Origin: Perilla frutescens | Taxonomy: Eukaryota > Streptophyta > Magnoliopsida > Lamiales > Lamiaceae | Direction of reading: 5' to 3' | DNA length: 64,000 bases | Assembly: GCA_026008535.1 (NCBI GenBank) | Contig: BRKX01000001.1 | Location: forward strand, 72,242,317 to 72,306,316 | Shown here: positions 1 through 10,782 of the stretch, piece by piece | Layout of the letters: every line of letters begins with the position of its first letter | Position numbering within the stretch: the stretch's first letter is position 1 | The notes under the pieces: generated by a model | Databases searched by the model: none | Told to the model about the DNA's origin: nothing | Seen by the model: the letters and a program-made list of their open reading frames with translations, nothing else | Position numbers and translations under genes: made by a program

Positions 1-72
1 TTGGGCATGGGTCGGAAGCAGGTCGGAGCGAGTTGTCTGATGGGCCGACCTATACACCATGATGTACAGGAG
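1..72 (-). mobile_element. End of a CTCCTGTACA-type repeat element, cut by window edge
   Basis: Read on the minus strand from position 72, this stretch starts CTCCTGTACA and continues with a module containing GGTCGGCCCATCAGAC and a CTCCGACC-type block. The same module order opens the two full elements at 4329-4806 and 51538-52146. This is therefore probably one terminus of a third copy in the opposite orientation, whose body lies outside the window. No coding capacity is visible. Confidence 0.6.
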
Positions 73-214
73 ACTTGGCGAATTAAAAATGGTGCTTATT
101 TATAAGTCCTATATTTCCATTACTGAAATTGCCAGCCCTATATTCACAGCATGTAATTGAACGCAAGAGAATGTTCGGGAACATTTTACAAAACCTAGTT
201 TCACACTTTCACTC

Positions 215-222
215 TATAAAAT
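215..222 (+). promoter_or_regulatory. TATA box of a small gene
   Basis: TATAAAAT lies about 90 bases before the ATG at 314 and is followed by a CT-rich leader, as in many plant promoters. It supports the small reading frame downstream being, or having been, transcribed. Confidence 0.45.
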
Positions 223-313
223 AGGGCCGTCTACTCCCATTTTCCGCCACCCTTCTCTCTTCTCAAATATCATCGATAGATTCATTCATAATAATCTTGA
301 TCTCGATCATAAA

Positions 314-469
314 ATGTCAGGAAATAATAATGCCGACCCAAATCCCAATTCTAGTGCCCCCACCACTAGAAGTACTAGACCCGATCAAACTTCAGTCTGC
401 TCCCAAACTGTTCATGCTGCTACCAACAACAAGAACAAGACAGGGAGCCAGGGCCGAGATCTTAATTAG
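314..469 (+). CDS. Small hypothetical protein, 51 aa
   Basis: I do not recognise this protein. A complete frame of 51 codons runs from ATG at 314 to TAG at 467-469. The product is hydrophilic and rich in Asn, Thr, Ser and Pro. It starts MSGNNNADPNPNSS, has a single Cys, and shows no signal peptide or membrane segment. A TATA box at 215-222 and a leader of plausible length precede it. A shorter relative with a similar leader (ataatctt.atct...atcataaaATGnC) and similar composition begins at 3431, so this is one of a local pair. It could be a genuine small-protein gene, or the first exon of a longer gene whose rest is lost. Evidence for expression is only the promoter-like context. Confidence 0.4.
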   Translation: MSGNNNADPNPNSSAPTTRSTRPDQTSVCSQTVHAATNNKNKTGSQGRDLN

Positions 470-764
470 GATGTTTTAATTGAGCTAGATCGATCGATCG
501 ATCGATTTATGAGTACGCGGTGCATGGTTGTTTATCTCTCAAATTAATCCACATCTCTATGTATGTTTTAATTTGAGTATTTGAGGTTCTTGTTGGATTT
601 AAGAATAGCTACTACAGATGATCACAATAAAGTAGCTAGCTAGATCTGTATGTTTAAGCATATATTCCATGAATTAGCAATAAATATCTATTGAATATGT
701 TATCTCTCTCTCTCTCTACAAAGATTCATCAACATTCAAACAAATTTTATTAAATGCATTAAAT
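470..764. other. AT-rich spacer
   Basis: No gene is seen. The stretch holds a short GATC tandem tract (about 488-507) and a CT tract (about 703-716). It may contain the 3' UTR of the small frame at 314. Confidence 0.5.
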
Positions 765-1670
765 AACACCTCGCTCGTCGCCGCCGCCGCCGCCGGCCAC
801 CACCACGGCACCACCTGACCACCGACATTATAATTAAATTGCATATGCATCACCAATACCCCGGCGCCGCACCAAACAACAATTGAGCTTCTATCGCCGC
901 CGCCAGCCACCACCACCGTGGCGGTGGCGGAGCCGGCGAGAGGCAGAGGAGCGACGGGCTTCGCAGCGGTGGCGGAGTCGGCGATGGGAGGAGAGTCGGC
1001 CGAGCCGCGGAGAGGCGAGCGACGGGGTCGGTGTTCAATTCTTCGTTTCTTCTCTGCTTCAAAACATCATTCTTCATTTCTTCTCTGTTCTTCGACGGGG
1101 GATGAATTAGGAATTAGGATGAATAATTATTTTTGTTATTTTCTATAATGCATATATTGGCCGGGTCGGCCACACCGGCGGTGACTGATCCCGCCGCCGA
1201 CCCCCGACCGAATTGAGCTCGATTTTTCTCCACCGCGCGCCACCGAAACCCGACCCGCACCAATTCTGCACCGAATCGATCCGACCGAACCACGTCCATT
1301 TTCGTTTCTGCCCTGTAATTCATAATCTCATGATGATATATCATTATCGATCGAATTGCTTTAATTTCACATGAAAAATCGAGTTTTGAGGTGGGTTTTC
1401 CACTTTTCCTACAACATTAAATACCACCTCGCTTGCCGCCGCCGACCACCACTACGGCACCACCTGACCACCAAGATTATAATCAAATTACATAAATCAT
1501 CAATACCCCGGCGTCGTACCAAACAGCTAGTAAGCTTCTAACGCCGCCGCCAGCCACCACCACCACCTGACCATCGAGATTAATAAATTAAATAAAAGGT
1601 ACGTAAAAAAACCACCCCGCCAAACAGGAAGCTTTTAGCGGCGGCGGCGCCGCCGACCACCCAGATTATA
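765..1670. repeat. GC-rich imperfect duplication (CCGCCG-rich modules)
   Basis: A GC-rich block stands out from the AT-rich surroundings. A module of about 150 bases at 765-920 (AACACCTCGCT, CCGCCGCCG runs, GGCACCACCTGACCACC, AATACCCCGGCG, then CGCCGCCAGCCACCACCACC) recurs at about 1420-1565 with substitutions. A third, shorter piece lies at about 1605-1665. Between the two main modules (920-1300) is further GC-rich sequence. Frames of 60-76 codons occur on both strands but they overlap, are low in complexity and match no family I know, so I treat them as by-products of composition. Confidence 0.6.
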
Positions 1671-1698
1671 CACACACACACACACGCACACGCACACA
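1671..1698. repeat. CA microsatellite
   Basis: A run of CA dinucleotides, interrupted by two CG steps, directly follows the third GC-rich module. Confidence 0.8.
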
Positions 1699-2718
1699 CA
1701 CTACGAGAATTTTATTTCATTAATTTAATGGCTATATATGTATTTTTAATTGCTTTTAACACAACAGAGATCTTAATTAATACTTTGTTTATTAATCAAT
1801 AGACTAAAAAATAACAATAAGAAAATGATTAAAAAAATAATAAGAAAAACTGATCGCCGACTAGGTAAAAAAAACGGATCGAATGCCCTAATATGAACAG
1901 TGTGACATCTCTTATGTCTTATTTTTTTAATTTTTCTCAATATTTTTAATATTCTTTAATTGGGAAAAGTATAAACTCTAAATAAATATTTTAAACTAAA
2001 TTAAATCATAATAAATTAAAAATAAAAAAAATAAAATATAAACTTAACGTCTATCTAATATATTAAAACTGAATTGTTACGACATATATATTCCCAGCCC
2101 AAATTAGCTAACAAAAGAAAACCAATAAATGCAGGCAGCCGAATACTTTGACTGAAATAGTAAAAAAAAGTTGTCCCGACCGATTTTCTCCACCACATAA
2201 ATTTTTTAATCATAAAATTTTCGAAACTTAGAGGAATCGATAATTGATTACAAATGTAATTTTTAAATTTTGAATGTTAAAGATTGAAGCCATCCTTTAT
2301 TTTTCAAACAATATTTACATTTTTCTTATAAATAGTTGAGAGATTTTATTTAGTGTCAATGGGGGCAAATTAGCCAGTTAAAATTTTTAAAAAAAAAATA
2401 TTTTAGCCACTATTTTTTAAAATTATTTTTTTGTTCGTGATTTATTTTTTTGTTTTCTTATTTCTGTTTTTCAATTTCTTTTTTTTATTTTCTTATTTTT
2501 TTATAGCTATAATATTTACAGCAAAAGTATAACAATTTTTTATTAAATAAAAAAAAATAACTATTATATATTAAAACATCAAAATATCATAACTAACTAT
2601 GTCACCAGATTTGTAGTATGCTATGATACGTACAGTGTGCGATAAAATTCGCACTATATGGTATATATGTTCTACATTAATAACAAAATCATTAACAAGG
2701 GCATAATTCTTTTTTCTA
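1699..2718. other. AT-rich intergenic DNA
   Basis: No gene is seen. Near 2355-2430 there is a sequence (AGCCAGTTAAAATTTTT then TTTTAGCCACTATTTTT) that resembles the right end of the inverted-repeat element at 7050-8735. It may be a solitary end of the same family. Confidence 0.4.
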
Positions 2719-2972
2719 CTTCCTCTGTCTCATTTTGATAAACTGATTGAGAGTTTTCACGGGAATTAAGAAAATGATTGAAAAAAAATAATTAATCAAG
2801 AAACTTCATAATATGCTCCTATTTATTTATTTAACATTGAATTAATGTCTAATGTAAATATATTAAATAGGGGTATATATTAATAAATTAGCTAAATATA
2901 TTTAGAAACATACATATATATTGGGAGATACAAAAAAGAAAAACAAACCTATTAAAAATGGAACGAAAGAAG
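2719..2972. mobile_element. Stowaway-like MITE, degenerate
   Basis: The element is 254 bases, flanked by TA on both sides. Its ends are CTTCCTCTGTCTCATTTTG and, inverted, CTTCTTTCGTTCCATTTTT, a worn version of the CTCCCTCCGTCCC ends of Tc1/mariner-type Stowaway MITEs. The interior (ATATGCTCCTATTTATTTATTT and TTAAATAGGGGTATATATTA) matches the interior of the element at 49383-49639, so both belong to one family. Confidence 0.75.
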
Positions 2973-3159
2973 TATCTTAAAGAGATTTAAATGTGATTAG
3001 CAATTTTGAAAAAAAATATATTATTTTTATATCAAACAGTCTAAAATGACCCCGTGCACGGTGCACGGTCGCACCGGAAAAAAACTAGAAAGTTATTGAT
3101 ATGATAGAGAATGAGATGTCACGTGAAAGGAAAAAAAAACAAAAAAAAAAGGTCTTGTC

Positions 3160-3228
<69 letters not shown>

Positions 3229-3430
3229 CTTTAGGCCACTAGGCCACATGATCATTAATTCATGGTGAAATTAAGGGGACGAATGATATATATATATATA
3301 TATACATAATATACATAATCATTTAAATGGCATATTCAATTAATTAATGTTTGCAACGGAAATCGCCACTCGATCTCAAATTTTAATATCATCAACCCAC
3401 TGACAATATAATCTTCATCTCTATCATAAA
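2973..3430. other. Spacer with TA/GA microsatellites and a GTGCAC repeat
   Basis: This holds a GTGCACGGTGCACGG motif at about 3054-3068, a (TA)n tract at 3160-3183 running straight into a (GA)n tract at 3184-3226, and a second (TA)n tract at about 3285-3304. No gene is seen. Confidence 0.6.
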
Positions 3431-3523
3431 ATGGCAGAAAATTTGTTTACTGGGAATTCTAATGTCCCAAATTACCCTAATCCCGATTCCCCCACTACTA
3501 ATCATCTCATAAAAAAAACATAA
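3431..3523 (+). pseudogene. Truncated relative of the small protein at 314 (30 aa)
   Basis: The frame runs from ATG at 3431 to TAA at 3521-3523. The leader just before the ATG (ataatcttcatctctatcataaa) closely matches the leader of the frame at 314 (ataatcttgatctcgatcataaa). The encoded peptide has the same Asn/Pro/Ser/Thr-rich character with the order PNPDSPTT, comparable to PNPNSSAPTT upstream. It ends after 30 residues in a lysine run. Either it is a decayed duplicate or it has its own role as a very short peptide. I found no TATA box as clear as that of the upstream copy. Confidence 0.35.
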
Positions 3524-3675
3524 AACAAAAATAAATTGAGAAGAAGCGGCAAGAAAATCAAGAAGTAAAACATCTAAATGCTAAAATGCGCTTATTATGT
3601 ATACTTCCCAATTAAGCATCCGTAAATATCTCACCGCCAGCTCCTGTTTTTACATATTTCGTCAACTGAGCTACA

Positions 3676-3960
3676 TTCGATTTCAATTCAATTATATTAT
3701 AATCTCATAAATGTATATATATGTGTGTGTGTGTGTGTTTAGTTGGAAACTCAAAATTATAACTGTAAATTTACCCTATTCGATTTCAATTCAATTATTT
3801 TATTATAATCTCATAAATGTATATGTGTGTGTGTGTGTGTGTGTTTAGTTGGAAACTCAAAATTATAACTGTAAATTTACCCTATTCGATTTCAATTCAA
3901 TTATTTTATTACAATTTCATACAAAACACACACACACACACAGATATATATATATATATA
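3676..3960. repeat. Tandem repeat of about 100 bp with GT microsatellites
   Basis: A unit of roughly 100 bases is present about two and a half times. It contains TTCGATTTCAATTCAATTA, ATAATCTCATAAATGTATAT, a GT run, and TTAGTTGGAAACTCAAAATT. The GT runs differ in length, and the last partial copy ends in CA and TA runs. The 61-codon frame across it is low in complexity and not a gene. Confidence 0.8.
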
Positions 3961-4328
3961 TCAAATTGTAATAACATATTTATAATATTATTTGTAGTTT
4001 AGTATCACCAATTTAATTCGTCTACTGTGTACAAGGCGGTTTACGCCCAATCTTTTGACTGTTGATTTAATTAGCTTTGTGTATATATATCGGATTAATT
4101 ATTTTTTCTTAAATGAAATCTAGCTGTCTAAAAGAGTGGAAATAAATTAAAAATTATTTTTACTGGATAATATATTTGACCAGGTTTTCAAAGGTCGGCG
4201 GAGGACCACATATTTAAAATCTTTTTAAAGTTACATTTTCATTCATTTGCTTTTTAATTAGTAATATTCCAGTAGGTTCCAAATTGACGATCGGAATCTT
4301 TTATTTAACATTTAAGAAAAGGCAAAAA
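3961..4328. other. AT-rich spacer
   Basis: No gene or clear repeat is seen. Confidence 0.5.
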
Positions 4329-4806
4329 CTCCTTTGCATAAGGTGTATGCATCGGCCCATCAGACGGATCCGCTCCGACCCGGGTCGACACGTATCTAAT
4401 CCGTGCAAAAAAAAAAATCAACCACCCATAGTACCAATTCGAACACTAAATAGTACCAATTCATGTTTTTTTGTGTTTTTTAGGTTTTCTTTTTTGTTTT
4501 TTTTTTTTTTTTTTGGAGATGTTTTTTGGGGTTTATTTTGTATTTCTTAGGGTTTTTTGGGCGGTGTTTTTAGAGGTTTATTTTTGGGGGTGTTTTTAGG
4601 GTTTATTTTGTGTTTTTTATAATTTATTTGGGGGGATTTTTATGTGTTTTTTTTTTTAAGAAAAAATAAAAAGAAAAAAAAGAAAAAAGAAAAAAAAAAC
4701 AGAAAAAAGGCAAAAGAAAACGAAACAAAAAAAGAAAAAAAAAAGACGGGCGCGTGGGCGCCACGCGCCCATCGCATATGCGACGGCCCCCCCTTCTGCA
4801 CAGGAG
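4329..4806 (+). mobile_element. Non-autonomous repeat element with CTCCTGTACA-type ends
   Basis: A 478-base element. The left end is CTCCTTTGCATAAGGTGTAT followed by GGCCCATCAGACGGATCCGC. Next comes a GT-rich ladder of imperfect GGTTTATTTTGTGTTTTTTA units (about 4465-4650), an A-rich tract (4660-4745), and a GC-rich palindromic block around GGCGCGTGGGCGCCACGCGCCC. The right end, inverted, is CTCCTGTGCAGAAGG. The same module order occurs at 51538-52146. I see no clear target-site duplication. It encodes no protein; the Lys- and Phe-rich frames come from the A- and T-runs. Confidence 0.65.
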
Positions 4807-6088
4807 TCATGCTCTTAAGAAAATATAGCATTAGAAAAAAAAAACCGGTTATATAATGATATCATTTTATTTGATTCTTGCAAAATAACTATTAAAATTG
4901 AACTTGCATATAATGCAAGTAATAACTCATTGTTACACTGAAATTTGATAGATAGATTCAAACCCTTGAAGAACTAAAAATGGAAAAATGAAAGTGAGTA
5001 GGACTTTAGTCTACAAGTCCAAAAAAAATAAGAAGAAGAAGAAAATTAAGGTGGGAAGTCCAAAAAAGACAAGTAAAAAAAAATGGGACCCTTGTGGTGT
5101 AATAGATTCCGACAGCCGTTACATTCATTTTCACCTAGATTTGGTTGGGCCTAGCTTATCATAGGAATATTCAATATTATTGATTAATGATTATTGACTG
5201 CAGATTTGCAGGTAATATCTTCTATATTCGAGTTAATTAATTTTACTCAATTCATCCCGCTTGCGAGACTTGATAGGATAAATCATGATATCTATGACTA
5301 GAATGATTTTACAAGATAACGTATCAATATTATGTTTGTTAGAAAATATTTTAAGATGTATAGATTGGTAATTCATTGTTTGGTTTCATTGACTAATTTA
5401 CATATAAATTACAAATCTCTAAATTACCCTTAATTTTAATATGCGTATTAGGGCTCTAATTTATAGGTAAGGATAATTAAGTTCAAAAATAAATAAATTA
5501 ACATCGGTATATCAAATTTTGTGATTACACATCCCACCTTGGAGGTGTGATACCTGATCAAACCTTATCAAGCAAAGGCCTAATAAGGATGACGGGCCAT
5601 TCACTTATCATGGGCTTTACGATTCTAACCAAACAACATATTAGAGTATCATATAAATCTATCATATTAGGGTCTCACTTTGCAAGTGATCGATCGAACT
5701 GTTGTTTGACTTATTTTGTTAATTGAGTTAAAATATGTTTATTGTAATTTGGCATGTATAATAACTTCTTTAAAAATGAGAAAAAAAAACCGGCAAATTT
5801 AGTCGTTGGACATCATAGATCTCATTTCAATTTTTGCAATTTGATATCAAATATAAATATGAAGAAAGAAAGAAAATTTAGCCTACGATGAATTTAAAAA
5901 TCTAGCTGCTTCTTTTTCAGGGAAAAAAAAAAGAAAAAAAAAGAGGACCACTCACTCAAATTTTGACTTTTGATTTTGAGGTTAATTTCGTAACCACACC
6001 ACCCTCCCATGCCTGTAATTTATTTACAAATATGTATAATTTATGAAATATTTCAATCATTCAATTTGACAATGATTACATAATGAAT
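4807..6088. other. AT-rich intergenic DNA, possible worn transposon remnants
   Basis: No gene is seen. Around 5240-5680 there are pieces reminiscent of hAT- or Harbinger-type MITEs (for example CCAAACAACATATTAG near 5629), but I cannot define paired ends. Confidence 0.35.
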
Positions 6089-6425
6089 TCATTGTATTGT
6101 AATCACGGTTTTTTTTAGAAAATAAAAAAAAATTATTAATCCACCAACGTACTCAGTCAAATGAAAAAACTCAGCGCTCCCAGAACACAAATCAACACAT
6201 GTTGCACCAAATCGTGCAATCTTGTGAATAACAGAGTTAGTCTCTCTAAACATATGATGAAAATCAAAGGCCGACCCCTCTTTAATGACCTTATAGCCAG
6301 CGAAGGTAATTCTTCCTCTAATAGAATTCACTGTCATATCCACTCGTTAGCAAGCGAACTGCCAAAAGAAAATCTGAATGCACCACGAATGGAATTAGGT
6401 CAGCGAATTGGCTAGCTTAGGCAAG
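6089..6425 (-). pseudogene. RNase H-like domain fragment, decayed
   Basis: On the minus strand, residues such as FDFHHMFRETNSVIHKIARFG resemble the end of plant RVT_3-type RNase H-like domains, where a ...H-x-x-R-x-x-N-x-x-A(H/D)-x-(I/L)-A-R-(F/Y) pattern is typical. Just upstream on that strand, VDMTVNSIRGR also fits the family, but a stop codon lies between it and the preceding similar sequence. The piece covers only about 100 codons, has no start codon with context, and has no neighbouring reverse transcriptase. It is most likely debris of a LINE or of one of the many plant genes carrying this domain. Family assignment is by recognition of the motif only. Confidence 0.55.
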
Positions 6426-6736
6426 GCCGGCCCCTCGCAACCTCAGCTCCCTAGATTGATTGATATTGATGGCTTTAATAATTTGGCATATGCTCTTTTT
6501 AATTAATTACCATTAAAATTCAACATCTGCACCATGTTTTCGGAATCAATTCTCAAAAGGTTAATAAACTACAGTATTTGAATCAAAAGGGTTTAATATA
6601 AATTACAACTTTTTGCGAAATGCATGGGTTACTAAATTCAATTTTCTTTCTAATAGGTCAATTATTTCATGAATAAGTAGCGACTAATAATATTTGTCTA
6701 CTTTTATATTTTTATTTTTCGAAAATTATTTCAATT

Positions 6737-6767
<31 letters not shown>

Positions 6768-7049
6768 AATATTATAAGCAAATGACAATTAATAAGTATC
6801 AGTTTTGAAATATATTAACCGCATATTTGATGCAAGTCCATTTTGTTGCGTGTTTTATATATATAAAAATTTAAATTAGAAGATTTAATCATCAATCACA
6901 CACGTGGGGTTGCGACCAGTTGTAGTTTTCGGTCATGCGTCAGCGTGAATGTATGACTTATGAGTCGTGTTGAATTAATTAATTTGTTGTGCACATGGAA
7001 ATTAATTATATACATGAATCAGAATATTAATTAAAATGGGAATATATGG
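6426..7049. other. AT-rich spacer with CA/TA microsatellite
   Basis: A CA tract followed by TA lies at about 6736-6767. No gene is seen. Confidence 0.5.
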
Positions 7050-7330
7050 AACTAGCCGGTTAAACTTTTGAAAGATTTATTTTAGTTAGTAACTTTTAAA
7101 CACATTTTATTTGGTCATAATTACTATATTATCCCTATATTTATTTTTAACCTATTTCATTTCCCCCCACCGTTCAACCGGCGCGATTTATTTTAGTTAG
7201 TAACTTTTAAACATATTTTATTTGGTCAAAATTACTATATTATCCCTATATTTATTTTTAACCTATTTCATTTCCCCCCCACCGTTCAACCGCGCCGATT
7301 CACATTTCACATTTTGAAATGTCATTTTGG

Positions 7331-7335
<5 letters not shown>

Positions 7336-7374
<39 letters not shown>
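7336..7374. repeat. CT microsatellite
   Basis: An uninterrupted run of about nineteen CT dinucleotides inside the 7050-8735 element. Confidence 0.9.
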
Positions 7375-7377
<3 letters not shown>

Positions 7378-7844
7378 ACATCTCATCTTCTTCAACACTA
7401 ATGGAATCTGCAACACTGAAAATTCAAGCGAAGATTTCTCCAGATTCAAGCCATCGACCTCCGAAAATTCATGTGAAGATCTCTCTCTCCAGATTTCTCC
7501 ACCAACGAGCCGTCGACTTTGAAAATTCAAGCGAAGAAATAGAAAATTATTCCCCAACATGTGTATGTTTCAAATCTAATTATTAATAATATTGTTAGAC
7601 TGTTAGGTGTTGTTTTTTTTTTTTAAGTTTGATTTGGGGAAAAATTTGATTCGAAGAATATTGTTAAATTGTTAGATGTTTATTTTTTAAGTTTGAAGTT
7701 TATTTTCTACACATAATAGACATGCTTTGACAATAAAAGTACCACTAATATAGTTGATGTTTGAAAATCTGGAAAAAATGAAGTATTTCTGCAACTTTCG
7801 AAAAATCTGGAAAAATGATGTTCTTAACTGTGTGCGAGCCCTGC

Positions 7845-8325
7845 GCGCATGCTCGTGAGCGCAGTTAAGAAGAAAATCGTGCGCACCCGAGGGAGGCCAA
7901 ATCCCGATGCACATAAATTATCAATCGATGTCATGCCGATAGTCTGCCGATGTGTTCTGCCAATATCTGCGCGCGTGTGCTTACTTTGTGCGCACATGCC
8001 TTATGCACGCATGCTTGTGGGCGCCCACAAAAAGAAATCACGCGCACCTGAGGCCAAATTATCAACAGTTGTTCTGTCGATGCGCAGAAATTATCAACCG
8101 ATGTCATGCTGATAGTCCGTCGATGTCTGCGCGCTCACTTACTTTGTGCGCGCATGCCTTGTGCGCATGCTTGTGGGTGTAGTTAAGAAGAAAATCACGC
8201 ACACTTAAGGCTAAATTATCAACAGTTGTTCTGCCAATGTATAAAAATTATCAACCGATGTCATGCCGATAGTTTGCCGATGCGCTCTGCCGATGTCTGC
8301 GTGCGCGCACTTAAGAACAATCCAG
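7845..8325. repeat. GC-rich tandem repeat, three units of about 150-165 bp
   Basis: The units start near 7845, 8008 and 8165. Each carries GCATGCTNGTGGGCGC, a GTTAAGAAGAAAATC or related block, GCGCACCTGAGGCCAAATT, ATTATCAACCGATGTCATGC, GATAGTCTGCCGATG, and a GCGCGC-rich end with CTTACTTTGTGCGCGCATGCC. The copies differ by substitutions and short indels. Confidence 0.8.
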
Positions 8326-8424
8326 GCGCAGTTAAGAACAAAATCATTTTTTTTGTAAAAGTCGAACTTAAGTGCTCACTGCACTAGCTCGACATGGACG
8401 AAGTATGACGAGAACTATGGTCCA

Positions 8425-8610
8425 AGAAATGAAGATCAACGATGAAGATGAAGATTGACAATGAAGATGAAGATGAAGATGAAAAGCACATCTGAAGATA
8501 AAGATCGACGATGAAGATGAAAAGCAAATCTGAAAATGAAGATGAAGATCAACGATATTTTAATTCTCTTTCTGAAGATGAAAAACAGATCTAAAGATGA
8601 AGATAAAAGC
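8425..8610. repeat. GAAGAT-rich degenerate tandem tract
   Basis: Imperfect GAAGAT / AAGATGAA units with embedded GATCGACGATGAAGATGA blocks. The frame across it on the minus strand is a low-complexity artefact. Confidence 0.75.
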
Positions 8611-8735
8611 ATATTTGATATTTTTTTATTTTTTTTATATCTAAAGGGCATTTTGGTCCAAAGTGACTAAAAAAATATATTTAAAATTTACTGGCTAAAA
8701 TAATTTTTTTAAAAGTTAAAATGACTAAAATAGTT

Positions 8736-10507
8736 TATGCCTCTTAATTAAAACATCTAAATGCGCATGCGCATATGTGTATCCCTCTCAATTAAGCATT
8801 TTTGTCAAATCACATTATTAGATTAGATCCCTTTTTTTTTTTATCAGGTTCTTCAAATTTTTCATTTTAATAAATCCTTATACTTTGACAAAACACATTC
8901 TTATCCTATTATTAAAACATATTTTAATAGATTCTTATACTATTTTTATGTGTTATTAAGTCCTTATACTTCTATATTTCATCTCAACACGTCATTCTTT
9001 TTAAACGAATTTACCTAAATCATTAATATTTCAGTTAAAATATAATAACTTGAAGAATAAAAATTAAATGTAAAAAACTTATTGAATAAAGATATAATTA
9101 TTTAATTTAAGAGGAACTTGAGATGATTCTTTTACCAATAAAATAATAAACTAAAATACAATATTTCTAGCTAAAAAGAACTTATAGTTCAAATCCTTAC
9201 AATAAGCAATTCATACTATATTTAATAGGAAGCATCCCACTTCACTGTGACCATAACGAACTAATTCGTAGCACTTTTTTTCTTCCTCGTCTTCTTATTT
9301 TTGAGGTGATATATTTTAATTGAATATTTAATTATGTATTAGCATGTCTGTCCCCAAATTTTATTTTATTTTTGACAAAATATTTTTAAAATGTGATTTT
9401 TCGATGAATTAAATTGAATGTTCCAAAATAAAGCCAATGACAAAAATTTATAGAGAAGCCCGCTAGAAAGCCCACGAATCCAGCCCAACCCAACCCACTA
9501 TTTTGGGCCCAACCCGTTCCATTGGTAGTCTTCTTCTCTCAAAGAAAAATGGAACTAACATAGAAAAGCATATGTGACTAACAATAAAATTTAATTATAA
9601 CATTATTAAATAAAATTCAACGTTTATCAACAAAGTAAATAAATTAAAAAACTTTAAATTATAATTATGAACTAATCAATTATAATAATAAATTATTATT
9701 TGAGATTGAAAATTAGATACTAAAATATATTTATAAATACTAATTGTGTGGAATTAACATATAATTAATGGGTGTAAAATTAAACTAATCCAAAACAAAT
9801 TAAAATTAATTGGAGATGTTTGTGAACTGAAGCCTCGAAGGATTGGATCAGAGGGTCGGTTCGGGCCGGGTTTGAGTGGGAAATTACCAAGGCAAACGCA
9901 CTAATAGCTTGGGCTTGTTGGTCAATTTCTTTTTATGATGCATGGGCTATTTATTTTATCTTGTTTCTTTACAATTATGTATTTCATTTTAAATTTGGCT
10001 CCAGACTTTTTATATATAGGTTTAAAATCTTATTTTATCCTGCTTCTATTGGGACGGAGATTAAGAAAAAGTAGATTAGTTGTTAGGTGGGATCCATTTC
10101 TTTTAGGAGTATTATAATAAAAAGTAATATATATATATATATAAAGTAAGTGGGGTCCACTTTGATGTTGACATTAATTATTTCTATATATGGAAGTGGA
10201 CTTTGCTATTGGGACAGCCAAATAAAGCATTGTGGACATTGCTATTGAGACGGAGGGAGTATTTCATTTCAAATGTAGCCCCAAACTCTTTATATATATG
10301 TTAAAAATACTTGCTTGCTTTAGGTGAGAAGAAAATTGCCTCAACTTATCTCATTCCACTTCTTCCCTCACAATTATCCAAGATTCAAACTTTATTTATT
10401 AATTGTCTAGAAATATGCATGATAGGTATTTTTCTATATTTTAATGTACAAGGAGTCACCACAAATGCACTTTAATTAGTTTGTGTTATTTCATGTAAAA
10501 ATATGTA
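8736..10507. other. AT-rich intergenic DNA with a truncated MITE end
   Basis: No gene is seen. At about 10243-10261 the sequence TTGCTATTGAGACGGAGGGAGTA is a Stowaway-type right end without a matching left end. A near copy (TATTGGGACGGAGATTAAG) lies at about 10047. Positions 8752-8810 resemble 3567-3620 (AACATCTAAATGC ... CAATTAAGCAT), another local duplication. Confidence 0.5.
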
Positions 10508-10780
10508 CTCCCTCCGTCCCGATTATATAGTCCCTTTTACTATTTTGAGATGTCTCAATTATATAGTCCCATTACTATAAATATTATTAATTTTCATAGT
10601 AATGTACAAATAAACCCTTGTTGAATCTTGGAAATTAAAAAAAATAATAACTTAAAAGTTGAAAGTCATAAATATTCAATGAGGGTGTTATTGGAAGTTT
10701 AGCTTTAATATCTTGTTTTCATAAATATTTTTAATCTATGTGCGAGGAGAAATAAGACTATATAATTGGGACCGATGGAG
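10508..10780. mobile_element. Stowaway-like MITE, 273 bp
   Basis: TA flanks both sides. The left end CTCCCTCCGTCCCGATTATA is an imperfect inverted repeat of the right end (CTCCATCGGTCCCAATTATA when inverted). Length, ends and TA target site fit the Tc1/mariner-related Stowaway class. It encodes no protein. Confidence 0.85.
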
Positions 10781-10782
10781 TA

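Larger units (their letters stand above)
7050..8735. mobile_element. Composite inverted-repeat element with internal tandem repeats
   Basis: The left side (7066-7130: TTTATTTTAGTTAGTAACTT, then ATTTGGTCATAATTACTATA) is an imperfect inverted match to the right side (about 8650-8730, inverted: ATTATTTTAGCCAGTAAATT, then TTTTTAGTCACTTTGG). This suggests terminal inverted repeats. The left repeat is itself duplicated in tandem (about 7072-7180 and 7186-7294). Inside are a CT microsatellite, a unique AT-rich stretch, three copies of a GC-rich unit of about 150-165 bases, and a GAAGAT-rich tract. The frames of 67-90 codons here come from these repeats. The type (possibly Mutator-like) is uncertain, and no transposase is encoded. 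Confidence 0.5.

Noticed and set aside
850..1344. Overlapping Arg/Pro-rich frames on both strands
   Set aside because: They are produced by the GC-rich repeat modules, with no conserved domain and no splice or promoter support.
4465..4650. Interstitial telomere repeat
   Set aside because: TTTAGGG occurs only sporadically in the GT-rich ladder; the period and units do not match plant telomere DNA. The same holds for 21545-21735 and 51605-51860.
4640..4856. Lys-rich and Phe-rich frames
   Set aside because: Direct translations of A- and T-runs inside a repeat element.
7314..8182. Frames of 67-90 codons
   Set aside because: They read through the CT microsatellite and GC-rich tandem units of the 7050-8735 element.
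7845..8325. CRISPR-like array
   Set aside because: The repeats are long, diverged and contiguous, with no short repeat/unique spacer alternation, and this is a plant genome.
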